This document shows, piece after piece, positions 12,521-21,182 of a DNA stretch of 64,000 nucleotides. The stretch's first letter is position 1, and every line of letters starts with the position of its first letter. Where the stretch lies: assembly GCF_041296385.1 (NCBI RefSeq), contig NC_091016.1, forward strand, positions 11,195,997 through 11,259,996, given 5' to 3'. This stretch comes from Aphelocoma coerulescens (lineage: Eukaryota > Chordata > Aves > Passeriformes > Corvidae). Below the pieces are notes generated by a model. That model ran no database searches. It was not told where the DNA came from and saw only the letters and a program-made list of their open reading frames with translations. Made by a program: the position numbers and the translations under genes.

Positions 12521-15016
12521 TCACCGAGTATGTTGACCTTCCTTGACAATCATTCCTAAAAGACACTTATATACTATTAAGGCAACTAAAATGATTATAA
12601 CAATCATGATTCCATATTGTACAATTGAGGATATCCATCCGGACATCCGAATTCCCAGGGAGCTGAACAGTTCTCCAACCCAATTGTGTTCTGCCTCTTT
12701 CTGAATATCATTCACCTTTCCTTCAATCTGTTCTAATTGACTTATATCCTTTTCTACTTCTTGTGTAACATTCGGGATGTGAATGCAGCAATGGTCGTCC
12801 CTACCATGCAGATATCCACATACGCCATGCTCCTTCAACAATATCATATCTAGAGCCATCCGATTTTGAATTGTCATTCTAGACGTAGCTTGTAACTGCA
12901 GATTTAAGTCCTTGAATCCCTTCTTGGTCACAGCCGCTAACCTTTCTGTTTGTCCCAACAATTTGTACAACATTTCCCTGTTTCGATATGATGATATTTG
13001 TGCAAAGAGAGATTCTAATACCCACCCAAATTTAATTCCTGAAGAAGGTTCATGCCAATCTTCCCCTTCTTCTAACCCTATGTCCCCAATTTCCTGACTT
13101 ATATCTCGCTTATGTCTTATTTGTATTTCTGAGGCCGTCAATTTTGTCGATTTCCAGAAAGGACAAAGAGTTGGAACTCCTAAAGTAATCTGTGTAGTTG
13201 GACCATCTACCGGCATATGAGTGGTCCAATGTCCATGACCCATTACCCAAACTAAATTTCCTGGAGCTCGGATTGATGTAGTTTTACAGTTTAACTCTCC
13301 TTCTGTATTTTTGTCTTTTATCGTGTGGTTATATCCCCTACATTCACAGCCAAATCTCAAAAGTACCTTTACCGGCAGTAGACTCACAGACTCACTTGGG
13401 CTGTCACAAGTGAAGACCTCAGTGCAATTCCAATCGGTCATCCTAGGTGCATCTTTCCTCCAACTATCCTGTCCTTGATAGGTCTTTGAGTAAGTTTGAT
13501 TTTTCCGTCCCTTCCAATGAATACACCATTGAACTGTTCCTATATAACTATAAGTTTCCAACAAACTAGGTCCCCAGATTGTCTGCCATTGTTCCATGGT
13601 AGTTGTGTTTGTAACATTCTGGCATATTATTTCAAAATATTGTTCAGTTGCCGGGACTTCTCGTGTTTGCCTCTCATCGTATTCACACCATCCTACTCCA
13701 TGGAATCTTCTGATTTTGGTAAATACAGCATTCGGAAGCTTGTAACAATCTGCTCGGGTCCTCGGGGTTTTCCTCCTTATCACATTTGTCCGATTAACCA
13801 ATTTAGTTCGGCTCCTAATCTCCTGGGTACAACTTAAGGTGACTGTTCGATTAGATGCAGGCATGTCTGGAGCTGGTATAATTCCCCATGGTATAGGATC
13901 TCCTGCCGCATGGGGCAAAGGCAGACATGCAGTGATTGCTGATACATTTTGTGTTTGCCCAAAATCCCTAATTAAACCCACAATCAGATTCTCTGGTTTG
14001 GTTTGGATTTCATCCTCTGGTACCTGCCGAGTCACCCTTGTTCTTTCAACATAAACACTAATCATCCCGGTTGCCCACCAATCATCTCGAGCAACCCAAC
14101 ACCAGTATTGTCCATTATCTTGCTGTTCCAGGACCTCTTTAATTACTAACACTATTTCTTGGGGTTTTCTTCTAATTTGATATTTCCCTTGAGCCACCAA
14201 GCTTTGTCCTCCAAACCACCATTCATACTCAGTGTAGCTTTCGGTTGGTATCCTACATCTTAAAACCAAATTCTGCCCTTCCTTTGCGTTATATATTTCC
14301 TGTTCAGGCTTGATTCCTCGCTCCTGTTGTAATACCACTTCTACTTTCCTGACCCCATAACCTCCACTATCACCACAAATGATAACACAAAGGTATTTAC
14401 CCTCCGATCTACCAATCTCTGAGTTCGTTATATTCAACCATCCTCTGCTCTCATTTCCCAGCGTCCACCAACTTGTCCCTTGTACCTGTGGATTCCACAT
14501 TTCCTGTGTCGTGTTCCATTTCCACCATTTCATTCTAATCTGTTTCTGACACCCTGTCTTAAATCTATGAGTACATTTTATTCTGAGAGGAGGTCCGTCC
14601 CACATATCTACTTTCCCATTTGGGAGATTCACCTGGACCCTATTTTCCGATTCTGTTTGGGAGATATTTAAAATGTCAAGATTTACGAATCCATAATCAT
14701 AACTCCCTTTTATCCAAACCACACAAGCGTATTTTCCTGTTCTGGCCTTTGTTATATTGGATATCTGCAGGGTAATCCTACCTTTTTGCTGCTTCTCATC
14801 CCAGACCGTTTCTACTCCTTTATCTGGAATTTGATCCTTGGTGATCCATTTCCATTGTGCCCTGACTCTGTCCCATCCAGCTCCCTGATCATCGACAAAC
14901 AAACATGTAAGATTTACATTTGAATTCTCCGGTACCCACACCCTTGATTCAGGTATTGTGATTTTAACAAAGGTTTCAACAATTATTATTTTACTCAAGA
15001 GTAACAACAACAGCAT
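12521..15016 (-). CDS. env: ERV-A Env precursor with three N-terminal Ig-like modules
   Basis: An 831-residue envelope precursor. I start it at the ATG overlapping the pol stop (TAATG), which is followed at once by a hydrophobic signal peptide (six Leu, then SKIII); the open frame extends 86 codons further upstream. Three consecutive Ig-like modules follow, about residues 18-116, 127-230 and 239-326, each with a first Cys, a core Trp and a terminal GKYAC, GKYLC or GQYWC motif. A Cys- and N-glycosylation-rich SU region runs to the cleavage site RHKR (634-637). The TM subunit has a heptad-like region, a C-x9-CC motif (Cys733...Cys743-744), a membrane span (about 801-821) and a short tail. The segment after RHKR is acidic rather than a hydrophobic fusion peptide. 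Expected to be expressed from spliced RNA. Env identity is firm; the Ig assignment rests on motif reading. Confidence 0.9.
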   Translation of the reverse strand: MLLLLLLSKIIIVETFVKITIPESRVWVPENSNVNLTCLFVDDQGAGWDRVRAQWKWITKDQIPDKGVETVWDEKQQKGRITLQISNITKARTGKYACVVWIKGSYDYGFVNLDILNISQTESENRVQVNLPNGKVDMWDGPPLRIKCTHRFKTGCQKQIRMKWWKWNTTQEMWNPQVQGTSWWTLGNESRGWLNITNSEIGRSEGKYLCVIICGDSGGYGVRKVEVVLQQERGIKPEQEIYNAKEGQNLVLRCRIPTESYTEYEWWFGGQSLVAQGKYQIRRKPQEIVLVIKEVLEQQDNGQYWCWVARDDWWATGMISVYVERTRVTRQVPEDEIQTKPENLIVGLIRDFGQTQNVSAITACLPLPHAAGDPIPWGIIPAPDMPASNRTVTLSCTQEIRSRTKLVNRTNVIRRKTPRTRADCYKLPNAVFTKIRRFHGVGWCEYDERQTREVPATEQYFEIICQNVTNTTTMEQWQTIWGPSLLETYSYIGTVQWCIHWKGRKNQTYSKTYQGQDSWRKDAPRMTDWNCTEVFTCDSPSESVSLLPVKVLLRFGCECRGYNHTIKDKNTEGELNCKTTSIRAPGNLVWVMGHGHWTTHMPVDGPTTQITLGVPTLCPFWKSTKLTASEIQIRHKRDISQEIGDIGLEEGEDWHEPSSGIKFGWVLESLFAQISSYRNREMLYKLLGQTERLAAVTKKGFKDLNLQLQATSRMTIQNRMALDMILLKEHGVCGYLHGRDDHCCIHIPNVTQEVEKDISQLEQIEGKVNDIQKEAEHNWVGELFSSLGIRMSGWISSIVQYGIMIVIIILVALIVYKCLLGMIVKEGQHTR

Positions 15017-18000
15017 TAATTTTTGGCTTTGAACACCATTCTGGTGGGAGATAGGGGTTCCACCGACCATCGGGAGGGGACCTTTTTGACCCGTGTGTAA
15101 TGGATCCAGCTGTTGATCCCGTCGACCTTGACGGCGGTGTAAGTTGTCATTATCACTTGATGGGGGCCGTCCCATGTTTCCTTCAGAGGCTCCACCGACC
15201 AGTTCTTCACGTAAACTTGATCTCCTGGGTGAATATCGTGAGCAGGAGTGTCCAGAGGTAACGGTCGATTCCACTCCAGCGTGGATCTCAGTGCTGCAAG
15301 GGTCTTATTTAAAGACAGAACATAATTTACAATCATCTGATCCCCAATTACATGTGGGTCCCCTTGATAGGTTACAGCATGATATGGTTTGCCGTACAAA
15401 ATTTCATACGGACTTACCCCTATCCTTTCTCGTGGTTTAATCTTAATCCTCAGAAGGGCTAGAGGCAATGCTTGGGGCCACTGTATTTTAGCTTCTTGAC
15501 AAATCTTTTTAATTTGATTTTTCAGAGTTTGATTCATTCGTTCCACCTGACCACTAGATTGAGGTCTCCAGGGGGTGTGTAAGTGCCACTGAATTCTCAG
15601 AATAGTAGAAACTTCCTGCACGATCCCTGCAGTAAAATGTGGTCCTCTATCTGATGATATTCCTAAAGGAACCCCAAACCTTGGAATAATTTCCTTGAGA
15701 AGGGTTTTCACTACCTCCTTGGCCTGGTTCGTCCTGCAAGGGAAAGCTTCGGGCCATCCCGAAAAGGTGCACACATAAACTAGTAAGTACTTGTATGCCT
15801 GAGATTTTGGTAACTCGGAAAAATCTATTTGCCAATAATTCCCTGGTTGTGGCCCTACACGTATTTTCCCCATTTGGACCTGTCTTCTAACCAACGGGTT
15901 ATTTTTAATGCAAATCGGGCAGGTGGCATTTATTCTTTTGGCCATTGTTATCATCGAATTAGAGAGTACTATTTTCTTTAGATATTCTACCAATGCTTCT
16001 GCACCACAGTGGAGTTTGTTATGTTCAGTTTCCATGACTACTTTCATCAATCCTACTGGCAGTATAACTTGTCCGACCGGTGTTACATACCATCCTACAA
16101 CATTCCTTCTTGCTCCAGTGAATTGTGCCAACCGTTCATCCTCCGGAGAGTAGCACGGTTTCTCTTCTAAATAAGGTGCAGCGGGATTTTCTCTTGTCGG
16201 TATCAGAGCCATTTGAGTCCAGACCAATCTGGCTGCCCTTTTCGCAGCTTCATCTGCCATCCGATTCCCCTGAAATTCTTTCCCGGAGTCTGCTTGATGA
16301 CCTCGGACATGCATGATCGCTACTGCCGTAGGTAAGTGTACAGCTTCCAACAACTGGATTATTACTTCCTTATGTTTGATCTGTGAGCCTTGAGAGGTCA
16401 AAAGTCCTCTTTCTTTCCACAAAGCCCCATGGATGTGAACCACACCAAATGCATACTTTGAATCAGTCCAAATGTTCACTTTCCTGTCTCTACTAAGGAC
16501 CAATGCCCTTACCAATGCCCATACTTCTGCTTTTTGCGCTGAAGTTTCCGGAGGCAGTGCTTTAGCTTCCACTATTTCTTGGAGTGTCACCACAGCATAC
16601 CCTGCATACCTGGTTCCATGCTCCATAAAACTGGATCCGTCCGTGAACAGCTCCACATCGGGATCTGCCATCGGGACATCTTTCAGATCTTCACGGCTGG
16701 CATACACTTGTTCGATCACCTCCACGCAGTCATGCTCCAGTTCTCCTTCCTCTTGGGTGGACCTGAGGAATTCTGCTGGATTGAGATGGTTGGTTATTTT
16801 TAATTCAACATCATCTTGTTCCCGCAACTGAGCCTGGTACTGCATCATTCTGCTGGAGGAGAGCCAATGCCCCCCTTTTTGTTCCAAGACGGCTATGACC
16901 ATGTGAGGTACATATACCGTGATGTGTTTTCCCAGTGTCAGTTTCCGTGCCTCCTGAATTAGGATTACCGTAGCAGCCACTGCTCGCAAGCACCCTGGCC
17001 ACCCTCCGCTCACCATGTCCAGCTGTTTCGAGAAGTACCCCACGGGCCTCTTCCATGACCCCAATCGCTGTGTGAGTACTCCTAAAGCTAATCTCTGCCT
17101 TTCATGCACATACAATTGAAAGTCTTTTGTCAGGTCTGGCAGACCCAGGGCGGGGGCCTCTTTGAGTGCTTGCTTTAATTCCTGGAAGGCCTTGTGCTGT
17201 GTCTTACCCCACTTGAATTCGGGTTCCTTGATTGTTTCGTACAGTGGTTTGGCCATGAGTCCGAAATTCGGAATCCACAGGCGACACCAGCCGACCATTC
17301 CTAGGAAAGATCTTAATTCCTGATTATTTCGTGGTACAGGGATTGCACAGATGGCTTGTATGCGATTCACCCCTATTCTCCTGACTCCTTGTGATATTTC
17401 ACATCCCAGATAAATTACCTTCTGTCGCACCAGCTGCGCTTTTTCCTTGGATACTCGGTATCCTGCCTGACCCAACATGTTTAATAGTTCAATTGTTAAC
17501 TTTGAGCACAGTCCCCGCTCCTCTGTTCCCAGGAGTATGTCATCCACATATTGTAAAACAACATAAGAAAAAGGAGACTCTTTTACCTTGGTAGTTTTCC
17601 ATTCCTCTAACTCCTTTGCTAGCTGGTTTCCAAAAATGGTGGGTGAACACTTAAATCCTTGTGGCAACCTGGTCCATGTTAACTGTCGCTTGCGGCGAGT
17701 GTCTGGGCTTTCCCATTCAAAGGCGAAAATGTATCGACTCTCGGGGGCCAGTGGGATGCAGAAGAAGGCATCTTTTAGATCAATCACTGTGAACCACTGA
17801 AAATTCTCAGAAATCGATGTTAACAATGTATATGGATTGGCCACCACCGGGTGTATATCTTTGGCAATTGCATTTACTGCTCTCAGGTCCTGCACCAACC
17901 TGTATTTCCCATTTGGTTTCCTTACCGGAAAGATTGGAGTATTAAATTCCGATTCGCATTCTTGTAAAATCCCTAATGCTATAAATTGCGTGATCATTGG

Positions 18001-18537
18001 GGCAATTCCTTTCCTGGCTTCCAAACTAATAGGATACTGTCGAACTCTTACCGGGTGTGCCCCTTCCTTTAGTTCAATTTTTACAGGAACGGCTACCCTG
18101 GATCTGCCCGGGGTCCCTGTTTCCCATACCCACGGGACTACTGCCTGCTCTATTTCCTGGGGTATCTCCTCTGTCTTTGTCTCTTTAATCACAAAAAGTT
18201 TTCCCAGATTCCCCTCCGGGATTTCTAGTTTAGCACGCCCTTTCTCGAATATGATTTTTGCATCCAGTGCCGATAATAAATCTCGCCCCAACAAGCATTC
18301 CGGGCTGCTTGGCATATATAAAAACTGGTGATCCAATTCTTTGTTTTCAAATTTGATTTCCAGTGGCCGCAAGAATGACCTCTCCACCACCTCCCCCGAC
18401 ACCCCTACTACTTTCACAACTGAATCACTTAACGGTCCTATTTGTTCATTGATTGCAGAGAAAGTGGCTCCTGTATCTACCCTAAATTCCCTGGGCCCCC
18501 CGTCGACTTCCAGGACCACTTTTAGATCTTTATCTAG
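15016..18537 (-). CDS. pol: ERV-A Pol (protease, RT, RNase H, integrase)
   Basis: This frame continues directly from gag after one UGA, giving about 1,173 residues. Counting from the GTG at 18,519: protease VDTGAT (14-19) and LLGRDLL; RT with LPQGF (285-289) and the catalytic YVDD (324-327); RNase H with FTDGS (Asp627), Glu665 and WTDSK (Asp686); integrase zinc finger His833, His837, Cys867, Cys870; catalytic Asp899, Asp957 and Glu993 (D,D35E); then a C-terminal SH3-like, GPH-containing region typical of gamma-type integrases. All catalytic residues I looked for are present and there are no frameshifts. The 3' end overlaps the start of env by one base. Pol is expected only as Gag-Pol, since no strong ATG begins the frame. 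Confidence 0.95.
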   Translation of the reverse strand, partial: LDKDLKVVLEVDGGPREFRVDTGATFSAINEQIGPLSDSVVKVVGVSGEVVERSFLRPLEIKFENKELDHQFLYMPSSPECLLGRDLLSALDAKIIFEKGRAKLEIPEGNLGKLFVIKETKTEEIPQEIEQAVVPWVWETGTPGRSRVAVPVKIELKEGAHPVRVRQYPISLEARKGIAPMITQFIALGILQECESEFNTPIFPVRKPNGKYRLVQDLRAVNAIAKDIHPVVANPYTLLTSISENFQWFTVIDLKDAFFCIPLAPESRYIFAFEWESPDTRRKRQLTWTRLPQGFKCSPTIFGNQLAKELEEWKTTKVKESPFSYVVLQYVDDILLGTEERGLCSKLTIELLNMLGQAGYRVSKEKAQLVRQKVIYLGCEISQGVRRIGVNRIQAICAIPVPRNNQELRSFLGMVGWCRLWIPNFGLMAKPLYETIKEPEFKWGKTQHKAFQELKQALKEAPALGLPDLTKDFQLYVHERQRLALGVLTQRLGSWKRPVGYFSKQLDMVSGGWPGCLRAVAATVILIQEARKLTLGKHITVYVPHMVIAVLEQKGGHWLSSSRMMQYQAQLREQDDVELKITNHLNPAEFLRSTQEEGELEHDCVEVIEQVYASREDLKDVPMADPDVELFTDGSSFMEHGTRYAGYAVVTLQEIVEAKALPPETSAQKAEVWALVRALVLSRDRKVNIWTDSKYAFGVVHIHGALWKERGLLTSQGSQIKHKEVIIQLLEAVHLPTAVAIMHVRGHQADSGKEFQGNRMADEAAKRAARLVWTQMALIPTRENPAAPYLEEKPCYSPEDERLAQFTGARRNVVGWYVTPVGQVILPVGLMKVVMETEHNKLHCGAEALVEYLKKIVLSNSMITMAKRINATCPICIKNNPLVRRQVQMGKIRVGPQPGNYWQIDFSELPKSQAYKYLLVYVCTFSGWPEAFPCRTNQAKEVVKTLLKEIIPRFGVPLGISSDRGPHFTAGIVQEVSTILRIQWHLHTPWRPQSSGQVERMNQTLKNQIKKICQEAKIQWPQALPLALLRIKIKPRERIGVSPYEILYGKPYHAVTYQGDPHVIGDQMIVNYVLSLNKTLAALRSTLEWNRPLPLDTPAHDIHPGDQVYVKNWSVEPLKETWDGPHQVIMTTYTAVKVDGINSWIHYTRVKKVPSRWSVEPLSPTRMVFKAKN

Positions 18538-18540
18538 TCA
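18538..18540 (-). promoter_or_regulatory. In-frame UGA between gag and pol (putative readthrough site)
   Basis: The gag frame ends in TGA and the very next codon, CTA, begins open pol sequence in the same frame (18,540 to 18,519 is 21 nt). UGA followed by CUA is a known favourable context for ribosomal readthrough in eukaryotes. Gammaretroviruses join Gag and Pol by readthrough of a stop in this place, more commonly UAG (family knowledge). I have not folded the downstream RNA for a pseudoknot. Confidence 0.8.
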
Positions 18541-20331
18541 GCTCTGATTTTGATAGTTCCCCATCATAAAGGCTTGAGCGACACCTTGTGGTCCTGGCGC
18601 GAAAGGGTTTAACCCATCATTCGCGTTCATTCCCTGATTTATGGGATTCCTTCCTGGAAAGTTACTCATCGGTGTCCCCATCCCCAAATTGAGGGGGCAC
18701 TCATTCTTCCAATGACCTTCGGCGAAGCATCGGGCGCACTGATTGGGCCCCAATTTACCTCTACCCCTACGCATCATCTGGTTCCCTACATTCTGATTCA
18801 CAAAACCTCCGAAACCACCTCTTCCCATGCCCCCGTTTCCTCTGCCTCGTCCCCTCCCCCGGCCTCTCACATTCATCTGACTTTCCTGTTGTAACACTGC
18901 CAACATGCTTGCTTGTTGCTTCTTCACTGCCTCTTTCTCTCTATTATTATACACTTTCCACGCTACTTCAAGCATTTTCTCCAAGTCCCGAGTGTCATTC
19001 CCTTCTAGCTTTTGTAGCTTCCTCCTAATATCCTCCTGTGACTGTCCCATAAATATCAAGGCCATTTGTAGTTTTCCTGCCTCCGATTCCACGTCTAAGT
19101 CTGTATACCTTCGTGCTATTTCTTTCAGCCTCTCCAAGAACGCAGATGGTGACTCTGCCTTATCCTGTCTTACCGCATACAACTTAGACCAATTTAAAGT
19201 CTTTGGGATTCCCCTCTGAATTCCTTCCACCAACAGCTCCTGATAAACCTGCAACCTATGATACTCTTCTGCCAAATTAGGGTTCCATTCTGGATCTTCC
19301 CTTGGTACTATTTCATTCACATTCCCTATTCCTTGTAGTGCTGGTGCTTGCAACTGAATCATGTCCCTTGCCCGATTAGACATAGCTTTAAATACCATCT
19401 CCTTTTCCGTAGAATCCATTATCGAGTCTAGCAACACCTGTAGGTCATTCCAGTCCGGATTCTGTGTCTTTATTACCATTTTCACCACCCGAGCCACCTT
19501 TTCAGGATTTTCTCTATAAGCTCCTGCAGATTGCTTCCAAATTATTAAATCATTGGGGGAAAACGGAACTTTCACTCTGACCCGATCCCCTGTTGGTCCA
19601 ACTGCTTCTCGCAATGGGGCCATTAGATGTGCTCGAGAAGCGCTTTTTCCCCTGTCCAGTCGCCCTCTGCGAGTACGCTGGGAGAGCGGAGTTCGGGATT
19701 GTTCCCTCCCTCTCTCCCTGGGTTCGGGAGTTCGGGATCGTTCCCTCTCTCCTTCCTCGGAGTCAGATTCCTCTTCCGAAGAATCTGAGTCCGGGAGGGG
19801 GAGGTTGATTGGGTCGGATGGTGATACCAACAAAGACACATCCTCCTCAGGCTCAGAGAACCGTACCCTTCGCTCTTTACAACCCGCGCATTCTTCTGGT
19901 TCCGTTTCTAACACCATCATTCCACATTTCCTCTGCCAATCCTTTTTTCCTATTAGCTGATAGAACAAATCCAAATAGGGTATCTCATCCCACTTCTCAT
20001 TTTCCCGTAGGTACCGCATCATGGGGGTTATAATTTCAGAATTAATAGTGCCATTCCACGGCCACTGCATCCCCCCAGTTTCATATTCAGGCCATACCTT
20101 ATTACAATAATCAATCAATTCTCTTTTCCGCAGCTCCCGTCCCAATTTACCCTCCTTCCAATGACTTAGCAAACACCCGAGGGGAGATTCCTCCGGAATA
20201 TCCTTATCTGAACTTGACAAAGCCCGAAACACCCGCAACGGCATCATTCCAGAGGTATGCAACCACACAATAACATACACACACCTAGTAACACACAGAC
20301 TAATACCAATACTAATTACCACAATATCCAA
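18538..20331 (-). CDS. gag: ERV-A Gag polyprotein
   Basis: 597 residues. From the first ATG, a hydrophobic N-terminal stretch (about 3-25) precedes a matrix-like region beginning near residue 45. An acidic then Arg/Ser-rich, proline-containing linker with a repeated SRTP motif spans about 182-226. Capsid-like sequence follows, with a major-homology-type segment at about 389-416. The nucleocapsid has an RG-repeat tract (about 489-509) and one CCHC knuckle (Cys532, Cys535, His540, Cys545). Gag builds the virion core and packages RNA. No Met-Gly myristoylation start is seen at the first ATG, and I see no PPxY or P(S/T)AP late motif. Met29 or Met30 are alternative starts that would drop the hydrophobic leader. 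Confidence 0.92.
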   Translation of the reverse strand: MDIVVISIGISLCVTRCVYVIVWLHTSGMMPLRVFRALSSSDKDIPEESPLGCLLSHWKEGKLGRELRKRELIDYCNKVWPEYETGGMQWPWNGTINSEIITPMMRYLRENEKWDEIPYLDLFYQLIGKKDWQRKCGMMVLETEPEECAGCKERRVRFSEPEEDVSLLVSPSDPINLPLPDSDSSEEESDSEEGERERSRTPEPRERGREQSRTPLSQRTRRGRLDRGKSASRAHLMAPLREAVGPTGDRVRVKVPFSPNDLIIWKQSAGAYRENPEKVARVVKMVIKTQNPDWNDLQVLLDSIMDSTEKEMVFKAMSNRARDMIQLQAPALQGIGNVNEIVPREDPEWNPNLAEEYHRLQVYQELLVEGIQRGIPKTLNWSKLYAVRQDKAESPSAFLERLKEIARRYTDLDVESEAGKLQMALIFMGQSQEDIRRKLQKLEGNDTRDLEKMLEVAWKVYNNREKEAVKKQQASMLAVLQQESQMNVRGRGRGRGRGNGGMGRGGFGGFVNQNVGNQMMRRGRGKLGPNQCARCFAEGHWKNECPLNLGMGTPMSNFPGRNPINQGMNANDGLNPFAPGPQGVAQAFMMGNYQNQS

Positions 20332-20517
20332 TTCCCTCCTTGCTTATCTCGTCGCCGCGAGAAGCAAGGGCTGGCTCTGCAAAGCTTTCGCTCTGTCTGA
20401 CGGCCAGCGCCTAGGCTTATAATCCAAACCAATGCCCCAACCCTGCGAGTAGAGACTCGTCTTACCGGGCAGGCTACCACCACCGGTTTAAAAGGAATAA
20501 AGCACCTTGTGGGCTTA

Positions 20518-20519
20518 CC
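20518..20519 (-). promoter_or_regulatory. Candidate major splice donor
   Basis: On the minus strand GTGAG|GTAAGC matches the donor consensus well and lies in the leader between the primer site and gag, where the donor for subgenomic env RNA is normally found. A weaker alternative, CCCG|GTAAGA, occurs about 55 nt downstream. I could not fix the matching env acceptor. Confidence 0.6.
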
Positions 20520-20630
20520 TCACGGTTGTCCGTCGGACGCGGGGTCGGGCACGGGCTGATGTCTCCCCAGAAATCACCTGGTGCCGGCACGGAGCAGATC
20601 ACCCCGCGAACCGCCCCTACGACCCCCAGA

Positions 20631-20648
20631 GTCCCATCTGGGTCGCCA
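20631..20648 (-). other. ERV-A primer binding site (tRNA-Arg type)
   Basis: On the minus strand TGGCGACCCAGATGGGAC starts six bases after the LTR end. It begins TGG as required for pairing with a tRNA CCA tail, and its complement reads like the 3' end of a vertebrate tRNA-Arg (CCG anticodon group, from memory). The element would be an ERV-R type by primer naming. Confidence 0.75.
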
Positions 20649-20654
20649 GAAAAC

Positions 20655-21178
20655 TGTTGCCCACCGACCACAAACACAAACCAACAGAGAGTCAGTTTAT
20701 GCGGTGCTTTATTCAGGGCCCGGGGACCTGGGGACTAGTGTCCCAAATCAGGCTTCCCAAAGGCCTATCGTTTCACTCAGCTCTTTATACAGTTTCAAAC
20801 ATTGGCACACATACAAGATTTAATCTTCAAAGTAAAACATACATCACAAGGATTAACAATTGATAATCATACCCTAAGCCATATCTCTTCATGGTTGTCT
20901 AGTCTTAGATAATGCTCAACGAGCTCCTACCACTGAAATCCCCCTTGCATGCAACATATATCAACCCAGAACAATTTACTTTTAGACAGGTTCACCATGC
21001 CCAGCTAATTCACTAACAGGTTCACCATGCCCAGCTAATTCACTATTCCTAACCTCCCCACCCAGTACATTCCATTCCTGTTTCCCCAGAGAACTATTTC
21101 TACACCTGAGGCCTTACAGCCTAGCAGAGCCTTAGCCTTACTACTTCTAAAATCCAATATCCTATCCTTTTTGTAACA
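20655..21178 (-). repeat. ERV-A 5' LTR
   Basis: 524 bp, the promoter LTR of this minus-strand provirus. TATAAAG lies at 20,783-20,789 and AATAAA at 20,708-20,713 (both read in reverse). A perfect 30-bp direct duplication lies in U3 (20,986-21,045), the position of enhancer repeats in many retroviruses. Outside it, CTGG (21,179-21,182) matches the left flank. Confidence 0.95.
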
Positions 21179-21182
21179 CTGG

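Larger units (their letters stand above)
20332..20654 (-). other. ERV-A untranslated leader
   Basis: Lies between the 5' LTR and the first gag ATG. It contains the primer binding site, a good splice donor and, presumably, packaging signals, which cannot be assigned by eye. A short open frame crossing the primer site is not credible as a gene. Confidence 0.8.
11857..21178 (-). mobile_element. ERV-A: full-length, gammaretrovirus-like provirus
   Basis: A complete 9,322-bp provirus in minus orientation: 5' LTR (20,655-21,178), primer site, leader with splice donor, gag, in-frame UGA, pol, env, polypurine tract and 3' LTR (11,857-12,380). Gag, Pol and Env frames show no frameshift or premature stop other than the gag-terminal UGA. 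The LTRs are equal in length (524 bp) and I saw no difference between them. The 4-bp target duplication, Pol character (D,D35E integrase, SH3-like C-terminal region) and single CCHC finger in Gag all point to a gamma-type (class I) retrovirus. Env is atypical. The insertion must be very recent. Confidence 0.93.
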
